Source: Ottowia thiooxydans DSM 14619 (GTDB lineage Bacteria > Pseudomonadota > Gammaproteobacteria > Burkholderiales > Burkholderiaceae_C). From it: a stretch of DNA of 64,000 nucleotides. The stretch covers positions 124,001-188,000 of the forward strand of contig NZ_AUGX01000009.1 in assembly GCF_000422885.1 (NCBI RefSeq). The letters run 5' to 3'. Made by a program: the position numbers and the translations under genes. The notes beneath the pieces are model-generated. The model saw only the letters and a list, made by a program, of their open reading frames with translations, was not told the DNA's origin and searched no databases. Shown piece after piece: positions 7,689 to 17,001 of the stretch (position 1 is its first letter; every line of letters starts with the position of its first letter).

Positions 7689-9683
7689 CTATGCAGCGGG
7701 ATCGATACGAAACAGGTCCTGGTGTCGCTCCACCCGCGCCTGCGTCGCGCAGCCGACCCAGCTCAGGGTGCCCGCCATAGGCGAGGTGATCGCCATTTCC
7801 ATTTTCATCGACTCGATAGTGGCAAGCCGCTGGCCAGCGGTCACTAGCTGGCCGCTGGCGACGTGGACCCCGACCACGAGCCCCATCATCGGCGCACGCA
7901 CCAGTCCGCTGTGTGCGGCGCTGGCGCCAGCCCGGGCATCGTGGGCCGGGCGGATGTCGAGCACGATTTGCGCTTCGCCGATCAGAGCACTCGCACGCTC
8001 GACGAAGCAATGCGCGCGCAGGCGCAGCGTGAGGCCATCGACGGTAACGGGTTGCCATCCGGACAAGGCCTCGTGTGCGGCGACGCGATGCCGTGTGCCA
8101 TTGACGTCAACAACGAACTCGCCGGGGGCTGGTGACGGCGCGAAGCCGATCTTCCAGTCACCTGAGGATGAAAGCGCCTTGTAAGTCGCCGCTGCCTCGC
8201 TCTCCACACCTCCCCGCGCGATGCGCCACCCGGTTAACGCGGCGTCGTACCAGGCACCTGCCGTTGAGCCTGTCGAAGCGCGTTGCTGCGCGAGCCACAA
8301 CGCCAGCAGCGCCGCCACGTGAGCTGTCGGCTCAGGCTGCGTTCCTCGTCGGGAAAGCCAGCCGTCTATGAACTCCGTTGTGACCCCGTTCGCCTGTACG
8401 TCGGCATCAGCCAGCAGGTCAAGCAGGAAGCCTCGGTTGCTGGTGACGCCCAGCACAGTTGTTTCCGCCAGGCCTTCGCGCAACTGCGCGAGCGCCCCTT
8501 TTCGGGTGTCCGCGTGCGCGATGAGCTTGGCGATCATCGGGTCGTAGTGCGCGCTGATCACGCTCCCGCTGGAGACGCCGGTGTCCGTGCGTAGTCCTGG
8601 CGCCATTTCGAACACCTCGACGCAGCCAGTGCTCGGCAGGAAGTTCTGCGCAGGGTCTTCCGCATACAGGCGTGCCTGCGCAGACACGCCCCGCGGATCT
8701 GCAAGCTCCTCCTGCGAGAACGGCAGGCGGCCTTCGGCCACCGTGCGGATCTGAAGTTCCACCAGGTCCAGCCCGGTCACGGCTTCCGTCACCGGGTGCT
8801 CCACTTGCAACCTTGGATTCACTTCGAGGAACACGGCGCTCTCGCCGGTCACAGCGAACTCGACGGTGCCCAGACCGCGATAGTTGACCGCCTTCCCCAG
8901 TGCCACAGCATGCGCCCATAGTTGCTTACGCAATGACTGAGGCAGGTTCGTCACAGGCGCTTCTTCAACGACCTTCTGGTAGCGCCGCTGCAGGCTGCAT
9001 TCGCGGTCGTACAGGTGTAGTACCTTGCCTGAACCGTCGCCCAGGATTTGTACTTCAATGTGGCGGGGCTTGGAGAGGTAGCGCTCGGCGAGGAGCCGCC
9101 CATCCCCGAATGAAGAGCGGCCCTCGCGGATCGCCGCGGTGATAGCCTCGCGTGCCTGCAGGGCGTCGCGCACCACGCGCATGCCCTTGCCGCCACCGCC
9201 CGCTACGGCCTTGAGGATGTAGGGCGTGGGCAGCAACGAGACTGCTGCAAGCAAGGCCTCGACATCGTCACTCGGTTCATCCAGCCCGCCCGCTGTCGTG
9301 ATGCCCAGTTGCACAGCCAGTTTCTTCGCCGCGGTCTTGTCACCGAACAGTGCAAGCACCTCGGGTGAAGGGCCGATGAAGGCTATACCGAGGTCAGCGC
9401 AACGACGCCCGAATTGCGGGTTTTCCGACAAGAAGCCGTAGCCCGGGTGCACCGCATCCGCGCCCACTCGCTGGGCAGCCGCTAACACGGCTTCGATGTC
9501 GAGGTAGCTCTGGCGGGCCGGGCCCTCACCGACCCAAACCGACTCGCCGATCTCGCGCACATGCAGGCCTTCGGTATCGGCGCTTGAATGGACGGTCGCT
9601 ACACGCAGGCCCATACGACGCACCGTGCGGGCAATGCGGCAGGCGATCTCACCGCGGTTCGCTATGAGGATTTTCTTGAACAT
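7689..9683 (-). CDS. Acyl-CoA carboxylase alpha subunit (biotin carboxylase plus biotin carrier), paralogue
   Basis: A 664-residue subunit that carboxylates biotin using ATP and bicarbonate. Residues 1 to about 450 form the biotin carboxylase domain, with an ANRGEIACR start, glycine-rich loop AGGGGKGM and NPRLQVEHPVTE. The C-terminal biotinyl domain carries K627 in ESMKMEM, where the liu copy has EAMKMEH. It lies 21 bases downstream of its beta subunit and 22 bases before the lyase gene. It resembles methylcrotonyl-CoA carboxylase alpha (3-methylcrotonyl-CoA to 3-methylglutaconyl-CoA) but is clearly distinct from LiuD in this window. A REP-like half element at 8261-8280 lies inside the coding sequence, in the linker between domains. 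Substrate: a beta,beta-disubstituted enoyl-CoA is likely, identity unknown. Confidence 0.87.
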   Translation of the reverse strand: MFKKILIANRGEIACRIARTVRRMGLRVATVHSSADTEGLHVREIGESVWVGEGPARQSYLDIEAVLAAAQRVGADAVHPGYGFLSENPQFGRRCADLGIAFIGPSPEVLALFGDKTAAKKLAVQLGITTAGGLDEPSDDVEALLAAVSLLPTPYILKAVAGGGGKGMRVVRDALQAREAITAAIREGRSSFGDGRLLAERYLSKPRHIEVQILGDGSGKVLHLYDRECSLQRRYQKVVEEAPVTNLPQSLRKQLWAHAVALGKAVNYRGLGTVEFAVTGESAVFLEVNPRLQVEHPVTEAVTGLDLVELQIRTVAEGRLPFSQEELADPRGVSAQARLYAEDPAQNFLPSTGCVEVFEMAPGLRTDTGVSSGSVISAHYDPMIAKLIAHADTRKGALAQLREGLAETTVLGVTSNRGFLLDLLADADVQANGVTTEFIDGWLSRRGTQPEPTAHVAALLALWLAQQRASTGSTAGAWYDAALTGWRIARGGVESEAAATYKALSSSGDWKIGFAPSPAPGEFVVDVNGTRHRVAAHEALSGWQPVTVDGLTLRLRAHCFVERASALIGEAQIVLDIRPAHDARAGASAAHSGLVRAPMMGLVVGVHVASGQLVTAGQRLATIESMKMEMAITSPMAGTLSWVGCATQARVERHQDLFRIDPAA
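8261..8280. repeat. REP-like half element inside the carboxylase alpha gene
   Basis: The 20 bases ending GAGCCTGTCGAAGCG closely resemble one arm of the hairpin at 6551-6610 (TGAGCTTGTCGAAGC). They are translated in frame on the minus strand as part of an ASTGST-type stretch near residue 470, in the linker between the biotin carboxylase and biotinyl domains. No second arm is seen nearby, so it may be a decayed insertion or chance similarity. Confidence 0.5.
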
Positions 9684-9704
9684 GGTTATGGCTGAGTTTC
9701 AGGG

Positions 9705-11315
9705 TCACATGCGAAAGACACCGAAGTGTGTCTCGGGCGTCGGAACGCGAGAGGCGATGTCCAGCAGCAGTGTGAGCGTCTCGCGCGTCTCAGCCGGGTC
9801 CAAGATGCCATCTACCCACAACTGGCGAGCGAAGTTGCGCGCGGCAGCGAAGGTTTCGTAATGCTGGCGAATGGGCGCCTTGAAGGCATCCTCCTCATCA
9901 GCGGTCCAGGTTTCGCCGGCCTTAAGGTTCTGGCGCTTGACCAGCGCGAGCGTCGTCGCCGCCTGGTCCGGTCCCATGATGGCGGCCCTGGCGTTGGGCC
10001 ACATGAACATCGCGTTCGGCTGAAATGCGCGGCCGCACATGGCAAGATAGCCCGCGCCATACGCGCCGCCGGTGATGATGGTGAACTTCGGGACACGGGC
10101 CGAGCTCATCGCGGTGATGAATTTCGCACCCGCCTTGGAGATGCCGCCTTGTTCGGCTTCGCGGCCAACCATGAAGCCGGCCACATCGGAGAGGAACAGC
10201 AATGGCACGTTGCGCTTGCAGCACAGGTCGATGAAGTGCGTAGCCTTGGCAGCGCTTTCGGTGAACAGCACGCCGTTGCTAGCCAGCACGCCGACCTGCC
10301 AGCCACCGATGCGGGCGAAGCCGGTGATAAGTGTGTCGCCGAACTCGGCCTTGAATTCTCCGAGGTCCCCAGCGTCCAGGAGGCACTTGAGCAATTCGCG
10401 CATCGGTGTGGGCTTGCGCGTGTCGCGGTTGACGATGCCGTAGATGTCGGTCGGGGGGCGCGAAGGCGCAACCACCGGCACGCGATCTCGCAGGCAAGGC
10501 GGCATAGCAGGCAACTCCCCTACGAGGCGCCGCGCGATGGCGATGGCCTGTCCGTCGTCGTCGGCGATGTGGTCCGTCACGCCGCTCACGCTGCTGTGCA
10601 TGTCCGCGCCACCCAGCTGTTCCGGATCGACCCGCTCGCCGGTAGCTGCTTGGACGAGCTGGGTGCCTGCCAGGAACATGAAGCCCTTGGCCCGCACGAT
10701 CACGATTTCGTCGCACAGCGCCGGGATGTAGGCGCCACCCGCGGTGCAGGCCCCCAGCACGACCGCAATCTGAGCGATGCCTTCGGACGACATGCCCACC
10801 TGGTGGTGGAATATGCTGCCGAAGAGGCCCTCGTCTGGGAAGATGTTGGCCTGATCCGGCAGGAAAGCACCGCCGCTGTCCACTAGCGTGATGCACGGTA
10901 GGCGATGTTGGCGAGCGAAGCGCTGCGCACGTACATGTTTTTTGCACGTCATGCCGAAATAGGTGCCGCCCTTCACCGTGGGGTCGTTGGCGATCACCAT
11001 GCAGGCGCGGCCCTGCACGAGACCCACGCCGGTAACAATGCCCGCACCCGGCGCGACGCCTTCATACAGGCCTTCGCCGGCCAGCTCGCCGATCTCGAGA
11101 AAGGGCGATCCCGGATCGAGCAAGATGGCGATGCGCTCGCGCACCAGTAGCCGGCCTCGTTGAATGTGCTTGTCACGAGTGGCCTGGGGGCCCCCGAGCC
11201 AGGCAGCGTGACGCGCGACGTGCAAGCTGGCCAGCAGTTCGCGGTAGGCCGCTTCGTTGGCGGTGCGTTCCTCGGCGTCTGAGAGCGCCTTGCTGGGTGT
11301 GGTCATGTCATTCAT
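9705..11315 (-). CDS. Acyl-CoA carboxylase beta subunit (carboxyltransferase), paralogue
   Basis: A 536-residue carboxyltransferase that moves the carboxyl group from biotin to an enoyl-CoA. N- and C-terminal crotonase-like halves are visible, with the oxyanion loops LGACTAGGAYIPA (about 200) and GGAYGAGYLAMCGRAF (about 415), and the FGVFRM C-terminus shared with methylcrotonyl-CoA carboxylase beta subunits. It starts within the last four bases of the PaaK-like ligase gene and is followed by the biotin-bearing alpha subunit, so the holoenzyme is encoded by adjacent genes. A second, canonical beta subunit (liuB) lies at 32776-34383. Family members include methylcrotonyl- and geranyl-CoA carboxylases, so a larger branched substrate cannot be excluded. 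Confidence 0.87.
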   Translation of the reverse strand: MNDMTTPSKALSDAEERTANEAAYRELLASLHVARHAAWLGGPQATRDKHIQRGRLLVRERIAILLDPGSPFLEIGELAGEGLYEGVAPGAGIVTGVGLVQGRACMVIANDPTVKGGTYFGMTCKKHVRAQRFARQHRLPCITLVDSGGAFLPDQANIFPDEGLFGSIFHHQVGMSSEGIAQIAVVLGACTAGGAYIPALCDEIVIVRAKGFMFLAGTQLVQAATGERVDPEQLGGADMHSSVSGVTDHIADDDGQAIAIARRLVGELPAMPPCLRDRVPVVAPSRPPTDIYGIVNRDTRKPTPMRELLKCLLDAGDLGEFKAEFGDTLITGFARIGGWQVGVLASNGVLFTESAAKATHFIDLCCKRNVPLLFLSDVAGFMVGREAEQGGISKAGAKFITAMSSARVPKFTIITGGAYGAGYLAMCGRAFQPNAMFMWPNARAAIMGPDQAATTLALVKRQNLKAGETWTADEEDAFKAPIRQHYETFAAARNFARQLWVDGILDPAETRETLTLLLDIASRVPTPETHFGVFRM

Positions 11316-12670
11316 GCGTTGAAATCCGGGACCTTGCGCAACGTGAGGGCGACCTTTTGTGCGCCTGGCGCGTCAAAGAAGCCATGGCGAACCATGCGAA
11401 CCTCGGCTTTTACCGCCAGCGCGTTGCGCACCCGTGCCTCTACGTTCAGTGCGGTGGCGGCGTCGTCGGATGCAGCGGCGCCAGCAGCGCGTTCCACCAG
11501 CAGCTGCAGGTTGCGTTGCGTGGTGTGGCCTTCGAAGTCTGCCAGTACGCGCATTACGCCGCCCACGGTTGGTTTCATCGACGAGACCACGTCCTGCACA
11601 GCCGAGGGGAAGAGATTCACCCCCCGCACTATCAGCATGTCGTCAGTGCGGCCGAAGCAGCGGATAGCTGGCGTGGTGCGGCCACCCGGCCCGCCCATGG
11701 CGGTGACAGTCACATGGTCACCGGAACGGAAGCGCAACACGGGCGAGGCCTGGCGCTGTAGAGAGCTGTAGACCAGCTCGCCGGTCGCCCCTTCTTTCCA
11801 CTCGATGGGTTCTGCGGTTTCCGGGTCGATCAGCTCGGCCAGGATGAAGTCTGGCGCGACGAAGTACATGCCGCGCTGGTCGTCGGCCTCGGCCCAGTAG
11901 ACACAGCCGAGGTCCGTGCCGCCCATCACCTCACAGCATATGGCACCCCAGTGCTCCTCGAGCCCCTGTCGGATTGCGGGGATGCCCCCACCCGGCTCGC
12001 CGCCAACCACCAGACGTTTCACGCCAATGTCGGTAGCCCTCCTGCCAATCAACTCTGGCGCCACGCTCGCCATGTACAGCAGGAAGTTGGGGGTGCCGAC
12101 GATGCAGCGCGGGCGCGCATCGCGCGCGGCGACCAACAGCCGGTCTACGCCGCCATCCGCCCCGATGGGCAGGTCCACCGCCCCGATCTGGGTGACGCCC
12201 TGGTAGATCGGCACGCCGCCAACGAAGCCTTTGCTCATCGAGAATGCGTGCAGAACCCTATCTCGCGGGCGGATGCCGCAGGCGTAGAGGCCCCGCGCCG
12301 TCATCTCGGTCCAGTGATCGCGGTCCTCGCGCGTGAGGCCCACATAGGCCGGGCTGCCGGTCGTCCCGGAGGAGGCTTGCACCTGCACGATGTCGGCTTC
12401 GGGCGCCGCGCGGTGCAGACCGAGCAGGGGTGCCGCCTTGAGGCTGTCACGCAATTCCTGCTTGGTGGTGAAGGGAATGTGTTGCAAATCTGCCAAGCTG
12501 CGGACGCCGCCTTTGGTGATGCCTGCGTCCACGAGCTTGTGCTGGTAGAAGGCCGAATGCGCCAAGAGATACGTGAGCTGGGTTTGCAGCCGCTGTATCT
12601 GCATCGCCTGGATTTCGTGCCAGGGTTGGGATTCCACCGTGCTGAACGGCGCGGCTATGGCTTGCGTCAT
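11312..12670 (-). CDS. Phenylacetate--CoA ligase-family (PaaK-like) acyl-CoA ligase
   Basis: A 452-residue AMP-forming ligase with the P-loop motif SSGTTGSP (residues 100-107) and the general layout of phenylacetate-CoA ligases. It makes an acyl-CoA from a free acid with ATP. It is the first gene of the operon ligase, carboxylase beta, carboxylase alpha, lyase, and its stop overlaps the next start (ATGA). Leucine breakdown needs no ligase, because its acyl-CoA arises from an oxoacid dehydrogenase, so this gene argues that the operon handles an imported free acid. PaaK relatives prefer arylacetates; a cycloalkylacetate or isovalerate are both possible here. It is read divergently from the dehydrogenase/transporter operon. 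Confidence 0.85.
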   Translation of the reverse strand: MTQAIAAPFSTVESQPWHEIQAMQIQRLQTQLTYLLAHSAFYQHKLVDAGITKGGVRSLADLQHIPFTTKQELRDSLKAAPLLGLHRAAPEADIVQVQASSGTTGSPAYVGLTREDRDHWTEMTARGLYACGIRPRDRVLHAFSMSKGFVGGVPIYQGVTQIGAVDLPIGADGGVDRLLVAARDARPRCIVGTPNFLLYMASVAPELIGRRATDIGVKRLVVGGEPGGGIPAIRQGLEEHWGAICCEVMGGTDLGCVYWAEADDQRGMYFVAPDFILAELIDPETAEPIEWKEGATGELVYSSLQRQASPVLRFRSGDHVTVTAMGGPGGRTTPAIRCFGRTDDMLIVRGVNLFPSAVQDVVSSMKPTVGGVMRVLADFEGHTTQRNLQLLVERAAGAAASDDAATALNVEARVRNALAVKAEVRMVRHGFFDAPGAQKVALTLRKVPDFNA

Positions 12671-12705
12671 GTGGTCTCCTGGTGAACAACCAGAATTGCA
12701 TTAAT

Positions 12706-12719
12706 CGGTCATTTGTCCG
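12706..12719. promoter_or_regulatory. Candidate TetR-type operator next to the ligase start
   Basis: The sequence CGGTCATTTGTCCG has symmetrical outer positions (CGGNCANNTGNCCG) and lies 36 bases upstream of the ligase start codon. Size and placement fit a TetR-family repressor site, but only one copy is seen. Confidence 0.35.
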
Positions 12720-12897
12720 TTTATGAATCCTAACATCATCTGTACGGCTTCAGCCAATGTTCTCGTCACCATCAACCACTCCGCCTTCGCAAGCCTGCTG
12801 GCCTTCAGCGATGCACGCCCAAGCATCAGGGCATTTGCGGAAGAACGTAACCAATCTGACGCGAAACGTGAGGCGTAGGACTCTCGGGAGAGCGTAA

Positions 12898-12921
12898 ATA
12901 TAGGCAATACATTGCCTATAT
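12898..12921. promoter_or_regulatory. Perfect 11-bp inverted repeat, candidate operator
   Basis: ATATAGGCAAT and its exact reverse complement are separated by two bases. The palindrome sits in the divergent spacer between the ligase and dehydrogenase operons. Length and symmetry fit a dimeric regulator; I cannot say which one binds. Confidence 0.55.
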
Positions 12922-13122
12922 GGCGAATAGAAAATTGCTGCAATGCATCATGATTTTTTGTTCTGATATCTTCGTTTTCCTAGCGTAATCCATGAGAACA
13001 AGACCGTGGCAATGGCTTGCGGTTACCTTTCAATATCCCTAATATTCGGCTGCATGTTGTCATAAAGAGTGGCTCACCCGGGAGATGTTCCGGGGCAGTC
13101 CGCCGGTGAAGAACGAGGAGAC

Positions 13123-14295
13123 ATGAGACAAGAACGAGCCAGTGTTGCAAGTGCTTTGCACGAAGAACCGCATGAAGATTTGCGCGGTGCGGTGCGCCGC
13201 TTCGCCGCAGCCGAGATCGCGCCGCTCGCGAAGAAGATCGACCGCGACGACTGGTTTGCGCGCGAGCTCTGGCCGAGGCTCGGTGCCCTGGGCGTGCTCG
13301 GGCCCACGGTGTCTGAGGCTGATGGCGGTGCCGGGCTTGGTTATGCGGAACACGTCGTGATCGCTGAGGAAATCTCGCGGGCCTCTGGCTCGGTTGGCAT
13401 CTCCTACATCGCGCACTCCAACCTGTGCGTGAACCAGATCCAGCTCCATGGCACAGACGCGCAGAAGGCGCGCTACCTGCCTCCCTTATTGAGTGGCGAG
13501 GCCGTAGGCGCTCTTGCGATGAGCGAGGCCGGCGCCGGCTCCGACGTCATTTCCATGAAGCTCAAGGCGCGCCGCGATGGCGATGCCTACATCCTGGACG
13601 GTGCCAAGCTCTGGACCACCAACGGCTGGTACGCAGACACCTTTGTGGTGTATGCCAAGACCGAACCTGGCGCCGGCAAGGCGGGTATCACCGCCTTCAT
13701 CGTCGAGCGAAATACGACCGGGTTCGACACACGCCAGCGTGTGGACAAGCTGGGCATGCGTGGCTCGGGTACCTGCGAGTTGGTGTTCTCTGGCTGCCGG
13801 GTGCCGGCGGCTAATGTGCTGGGCGAGTTGAACGGAGGCGTGCGCGTGTTGATGCGGGGGCTGGACTATGAGCGGCTGATCGCGGCATCCGCCTGCGTCG
13901 GGCTCATGCAGGCGGCGCTGGACATCGTAATGCCTTACGTGACCGAGCGACGCCAGTTTGGTCAGCCCATTGGAGAGTTCCAACTGATCCAGGCCAAGCT
14001 TGCGGACATGTTCACGCGCCTGGGTGCCAGCCGTGCGCACCTATATGCGATGGCAGCCCGCGCAGATCTCGGCTATTCGCTGCGCAAGGAGGCGGCTAGC
14101 GTGATCCTGCTGGCGGCCGAATCGGCCACGCAGTCGGCGATGGATGCGATCCAATGCCTTGGAGGCAATGGCTACACCAACGACTACGACGCGGGCAGAC
14201 TGCTGCGCGATGCCAAGCTGTATGAGATCGGCGCGGGCACTTCTGAAATTCGCCGTATGTTGATTGGGCGCGAGATGATGAGGGAGGCGGCATGA
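13123..14295 (+). CDS. Isovaleryl-CoA dehydrogenase-like acyl-CoA dehydrogenase
   Basis: This 390-residue flavoenzyme oxidises an acyl-CoA to the 2-enoyl-CoA, passing electrons to electron-transfer flavoprotein. It carries the hallmark of isovaleryl-CoA dehydrogenases: the catalytic glutamate in the LDYERL helix (E250), and [12 protein letters not shown] near the C-terminus where other acyl-CoA dehydrogenases have their Glu. This arrangement suits acyl chains branched at the beta carbon. The start at 13123 follows a GAGGAGAC site; an in-frame ATG at 13069 lacks one. The stop overlaps the next ABC ATPase start (ATGA). No other isovaleryl-CoA dehydrogenase is in the window, so it could serve leucine breakdown or the paralogous pathway beside it. 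Confidence 0.88.
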   Translation: MRQERASVASALHEEPHEDLRGAVRRFAAAEIAPLAKKIDRDDWFARELWPRLGALGVLGPTVSEADGGAGLGYAEHVVIAEEISRASGSVGISYIAHSNLCVNQIQLHGTDAQKARYLPPLLSGEAVGALAMSEAGAGSDVISMKLKARRDGDAYILDGAKLWTTNGWYADTFVVYAKTEPGAGKAGITAFIVERNTTGFDTRQRVDKLGMRGSGTCELVFSGCRVPAANVLGELNGGVRVLMRGLDYERLIAASACVGLMQAALDIVMPYVTERRQFGQPIGEFQLIQAKLADMFTRLGASRAHLYAMAARADLGYSLRKEAASVILLAAESATQSAMDAIQCLGGNGYTNDYDAGRLLRDAKLYEIGAGTSEIRRMLIGREMMREAA

Positions 14296-15083
14296 GCGAT
14301 ATTTCGACTCCGCATGTGCTTGAGTGCAAAGGCATCGAGCGCCGGTTCGGAGGTCTGGTTGCGCTAACTGGCGTCGACATGCACATAGCGAAGGGCGAGA
14401 TCTTCGGCCTCGTCGGCCCCAATGGAAGCGGCAAGACGACGATGACCAATGCGATCACCGGGTTCTTCCCGCCGCAGAAGGGCCAGATCCTTCTGAATGG
14501 CCGCAACATTACAGGCATGGCACCTCACAAGGTGGCGCGTCTGGGTGTGGCACGAACTTTCCAGAATCTGGCGCTCTTCAACGGCATGACCGTGCTGGAC
14601 AACATCCTGCTCGGCCGGCACGTGCACATGCACCCTAGCGTGTGGCGGACCATGCTCTATCCGTGGGCCGCGCGGCCTGAAGAAATGGCCAACCGGGAGA
14701 TCGTCGAGGAGGTCATCGACTTCATGCAGCTGGAGAGCGTGCGCGGCGAGCACGTCGAGTCGATCCCGCTCGGCCTCAAGAAACGTGTCGAGCTGGCGCG
14801 CGCGTTGGTCGCGCAGCCGGATTTTCTGATTCTGGATGAGCCAATGGCCGGCATGAATCAGGAGGAGAAGGAGTACATGGCGCGCTTCATCCTTGATGCG
14901 CGGGACGAACGTGGCGTCACGGTCCTGATCATTGAGCACCACATGGACATCATTACCGGCATCTGCGACCGCATGCTGGTGCTGAGCTATGGCGAGCTGA
15001 TCGGTACCGGCATACCGAGGGAAGTGATGGCCGATCCGCGTGTGGTCAAGGCCTACCTGGGGAGCGCGCATGCAGCAGCGTGA
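14292..15083 (+). CDS. Liv-type ABC transporter ATP-binding protein (LivG-like)
   Basis: A 263-residue ATPase of the branched-chain amino-acid type transporter family. It has a Walker [10 protein letters not shown], a Walker B FLILDEP and a LivG-like C-terminus. The signature segment reads [14 protein letters not shown] instead of the usual LSGGQ form, as seen in Liv relatives linked to acyl-CoA synthetases. It overlaps the dehydrogenase upstream by four bases and the synthetase downstream by 14. The context suggests import of a carboxylic acid rather than an amino acid. Confidence 0.9.
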   Translation: MSDISTPHVLECKGIERRFGGLVALTGVDMHIAKGEIFGLVGPNGSGKTTMTNAITGFFPPQKGQILLNGRNITGMAPHKVARLGVARTFQNLALFNGMTVLDNILLGRHVHMHPSVWRTMLYPWAARPEEMANREIVEEVIDFMQLESVRGEHVESIPLGLKKRVELARALVAQPDFLILDEPMAGMNQEEKEYMARFILDARDERGVTVLIIEHHMDIITGICDRMLVLSYGELIGTGIPREVMADPRVVKAYLGSAHAAA

Positions 15084-16998
15084 CTTGTGTCCCGCGATCT
15101 GGGACGAGAACCCGCGCACCACGCTCGTGCGCATCCTCGCGGCCAACGCTGCGGCCGCATCGAGCGGCATCGCGATGCGCGAGAAATCGATGGGCATCTG
15201 GCAGGAGCTCACCTGGGCTCAGGTGTATGAGGAAGTGTTGTGCTGCGCCGCCGGGCTGCAGGCCACTGGACTTTCCGCAGGGCAGGGCGTGCTCGTGCTT
15301 GGCGATAACCGCCCGCGCTTGTATCTCGCGATGCTGGCCACGGGGGCCCTTGGCGGTTATGCCATACCGGTGTACCCCGATGCGACGGTCGACGAGGTGC
15401 TGCACATGGTGCAGGACCTGCCGGTGAAGTTCGTCGTGGCAGAAGATCAGGAGCAAGTCGACAAAGCCCTCGAGTTGCGGGAACGCGGGGCTGGTTTGAA
15501 CCATATCGTCTACGACAACGCGCGAGGCATGAATGCGTACAAAGCCCCGGGACTTATGTCGTGGGAGGCGCTGCAAACGCTAGGCCGCGCGCGTCTGGGC
15601 GCAGAGCCCGGCTTGCGCGATGCCATCACACAACTTGCCCAGCCCGATGGCCCCGCTGTCTTCATTCATTCCTCCGGTACCACCGGTAAGCCCAAGGGGG
15701 TGGTGCTTAGTCACGCGAACGTGCTCTCCGGGGTGCGCAATGCGCGCGAAGCTGGTGCCTTCGGTTTCGGTGAGTCGGTGCTGGCTTACCTGCCGATGGC
15801 CTGGGTTGGCGATTTTGCGATGACCATGGGCGCGGGGGTTGCGTTGCGCTTCACCATCAATATTCCCGAACGGCAGGAGACGGTATTGCATGACCTGCGC
15901 GAGATCGCGCCGACTTTCTACCTGGCAGCCCCGCGCAGCTGGGACAACATGCTCACCACGGTTCAAGTGCGTATGGAGGATTCAACACCGCTCAAGCGAT
16001 TCCTCTACAACCTGTTCATGGATTCGGCGATTGACGCCGAGCGCCGCAAGCTGGAAGGCCATCAGCCCACGGCGGCGCAGCGCCTCCTGCGGCCGCTAGG
16101 CGAGTTCCTCGTGATGCGGCCTATCAAGGACCAGTTGGGTATGTCGCGTCTGCGTCATGCATTTACAGGAGGTGAGGCGATCGGCGAGGACACCTTCGTG
16201 TTCTACCGCGCGTTGGGCGTTCGGCTGCGCCAGCTCTACGGGCAGACCGAGAGCAGCGCGTTCAACGCGATCCAGGCCTCCGATGAGGTGCGCCTGCACA
16301 CGGTGGGCAGGCCGCTGCCGGGCGTTGAGGTGAAGATCAGCGAGAGCGGCGAGGTGTTGATCCGCTCGGGTAGCGTGTTTGCAGGCTACTTCCAGAACAC
16401 GGCCGCGAGCGAGGCGACGCTGAAAGACGGCTGGCTCCACACGGGCGACGCCGGCTACTTCGAGGAAGACGGTCAACTCGTGGTGTTGGGCCGCGTCGCG
16501 GAAGTCGTGCACACGGCCAAAGGAGAGCGCTATATCCCGAACTACATTGAGAACCGTTTGAAGTTCAGCCCATTCATCAAGGACGTGGCCGTACTGGGCA
16601 CGGGCCGCGACACCCTGTCGGCTATCGTCTGCATCGACCGCGAGACAGTGGGCCATTGGGCCGAGCAGCGCGGTATCTCATACATCTCCTACGCAGACCT
16701 CTCTCAGAAACCTGAGGTCTCGGAACTCGTTGCTGCAGCTGTGCGTAAGGTCAATACCAAGCTGCCCGAGCTCCTGGCGCTCCGGCACTTCGTGAGCCTG
16801 CATAAAGAGTTCGACGCCGATGACGGCGAGATCACCCGCACCCGCAAGTTGCGCCGCAATGTGGTCGAAGAGCGTTACGCGCCGATCATCGAGGCGATTT
16901 ACGGTGGGCACGCGAGCGTCGCGATGAAGGCGCAGATCGTCTATGAGAACGGCGAGGTCGGTGTGACCGAGCGCCTTCTTTCGGTGAAGGAGCTTTAA
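15070..16998 (+). CDS. AMP-forming long-chain acyl-CoA synthetase-like protein inside the Liv operon
   Basis: A 642-residue AMP-binding enzyme of the FAA1-like group, with the SSGTTGKPKG loop near residue 205 and LYGQTESSAF near residue 395. It should activate a carboxylic acid to its CoA ester. The start at 15070 lies inside the last 14 bases of the LivG-like gene, indicating translational coupling. The gene splits the transporter operon between the ATPase and the permeases, an arrangement known from other proteobacterial acid-uptake loci. Import may therefore be tied to activation. Candidate substrates are cyclohexanecarboxylate, 2-oxocyclohexanecarboxylate or a branched fatty acid; none is proven. 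Confidence 0.85.
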   Translation: MQQRDLCPAIWDENPRTTLVRILAANAAAASSGIAMREKSMGIWQELTWAQVYEEVLCCAAGLQATGLSAGQGVLVLGDNRPRLYLAMLATGALGGYAIPVYPDATVDEVLHMVQDLPVKFVVAEDQEQVDKALELRERGAGLNHIVYDNARGMNAYKAPGLMSWEALQTLGRARLGAEPGLRDAITQLAQPDGPAVFIHSSGTTGKPKGVVLSHANVLSGVRNAREAGAFGFGESVLAYLPMAWVGDFAMTMGAGVALRFTINIPERQETVLHDLREIAPTFYLAAPRSWDNMLTTVQVRMEDSTPLKRFLYNLFMDSAIDAERRKLEGHQPTAAQRLLRPLGEFLVMRPIKDQLGMSRLRHAFTGGEAIGEDTFVFYRALGVRLRQLYGQTESSAFNAIQASDEVRLHTVGRPLPGVEVKISESGEVLIRSGSVFAGYFQNTAASEATLKDGWLHTGDAGYFEEDGQLVVLGRVAEVVHTAKGERYIPNYIENRLKFSPFIKDVAVLGTGRDTLSAIVCIDRETVGHWAEQRGISYISYADLSQKPEVSELVAAAVRKVNTKLPELLALRHFVSLHKEFDADDGEITRTRKLRRNVVEERYAPIIEAIYGGHASVAMKAQIVYENGEVGVTERLLSVKEL

Positions 16999-17001
16999 GC
17001 C

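Larger units (their letters stand above)
12671..13122. other. Divergent promoter region of the ligase and dehydrogenase operons
   Basis: This 452-base spacer separates two operons that probably serve one pathway. It becomes AT-rich from about 12880 to 13060. It holds a perfect 24-bp palindrome (12898-12921) and an imperfect 14-bp one (12706-12719), annotated separately. Short open frames exist on both strands, but none resembles a protein I know. Confidence 0.6.

Noticed and set aside
12701-12943. An 80-codon frame on the minus strand in the divergent spacer
   Set aside because: No family features; it runs through the 24-bp palindrome and an AT-rich control region, so it is probably not coding.
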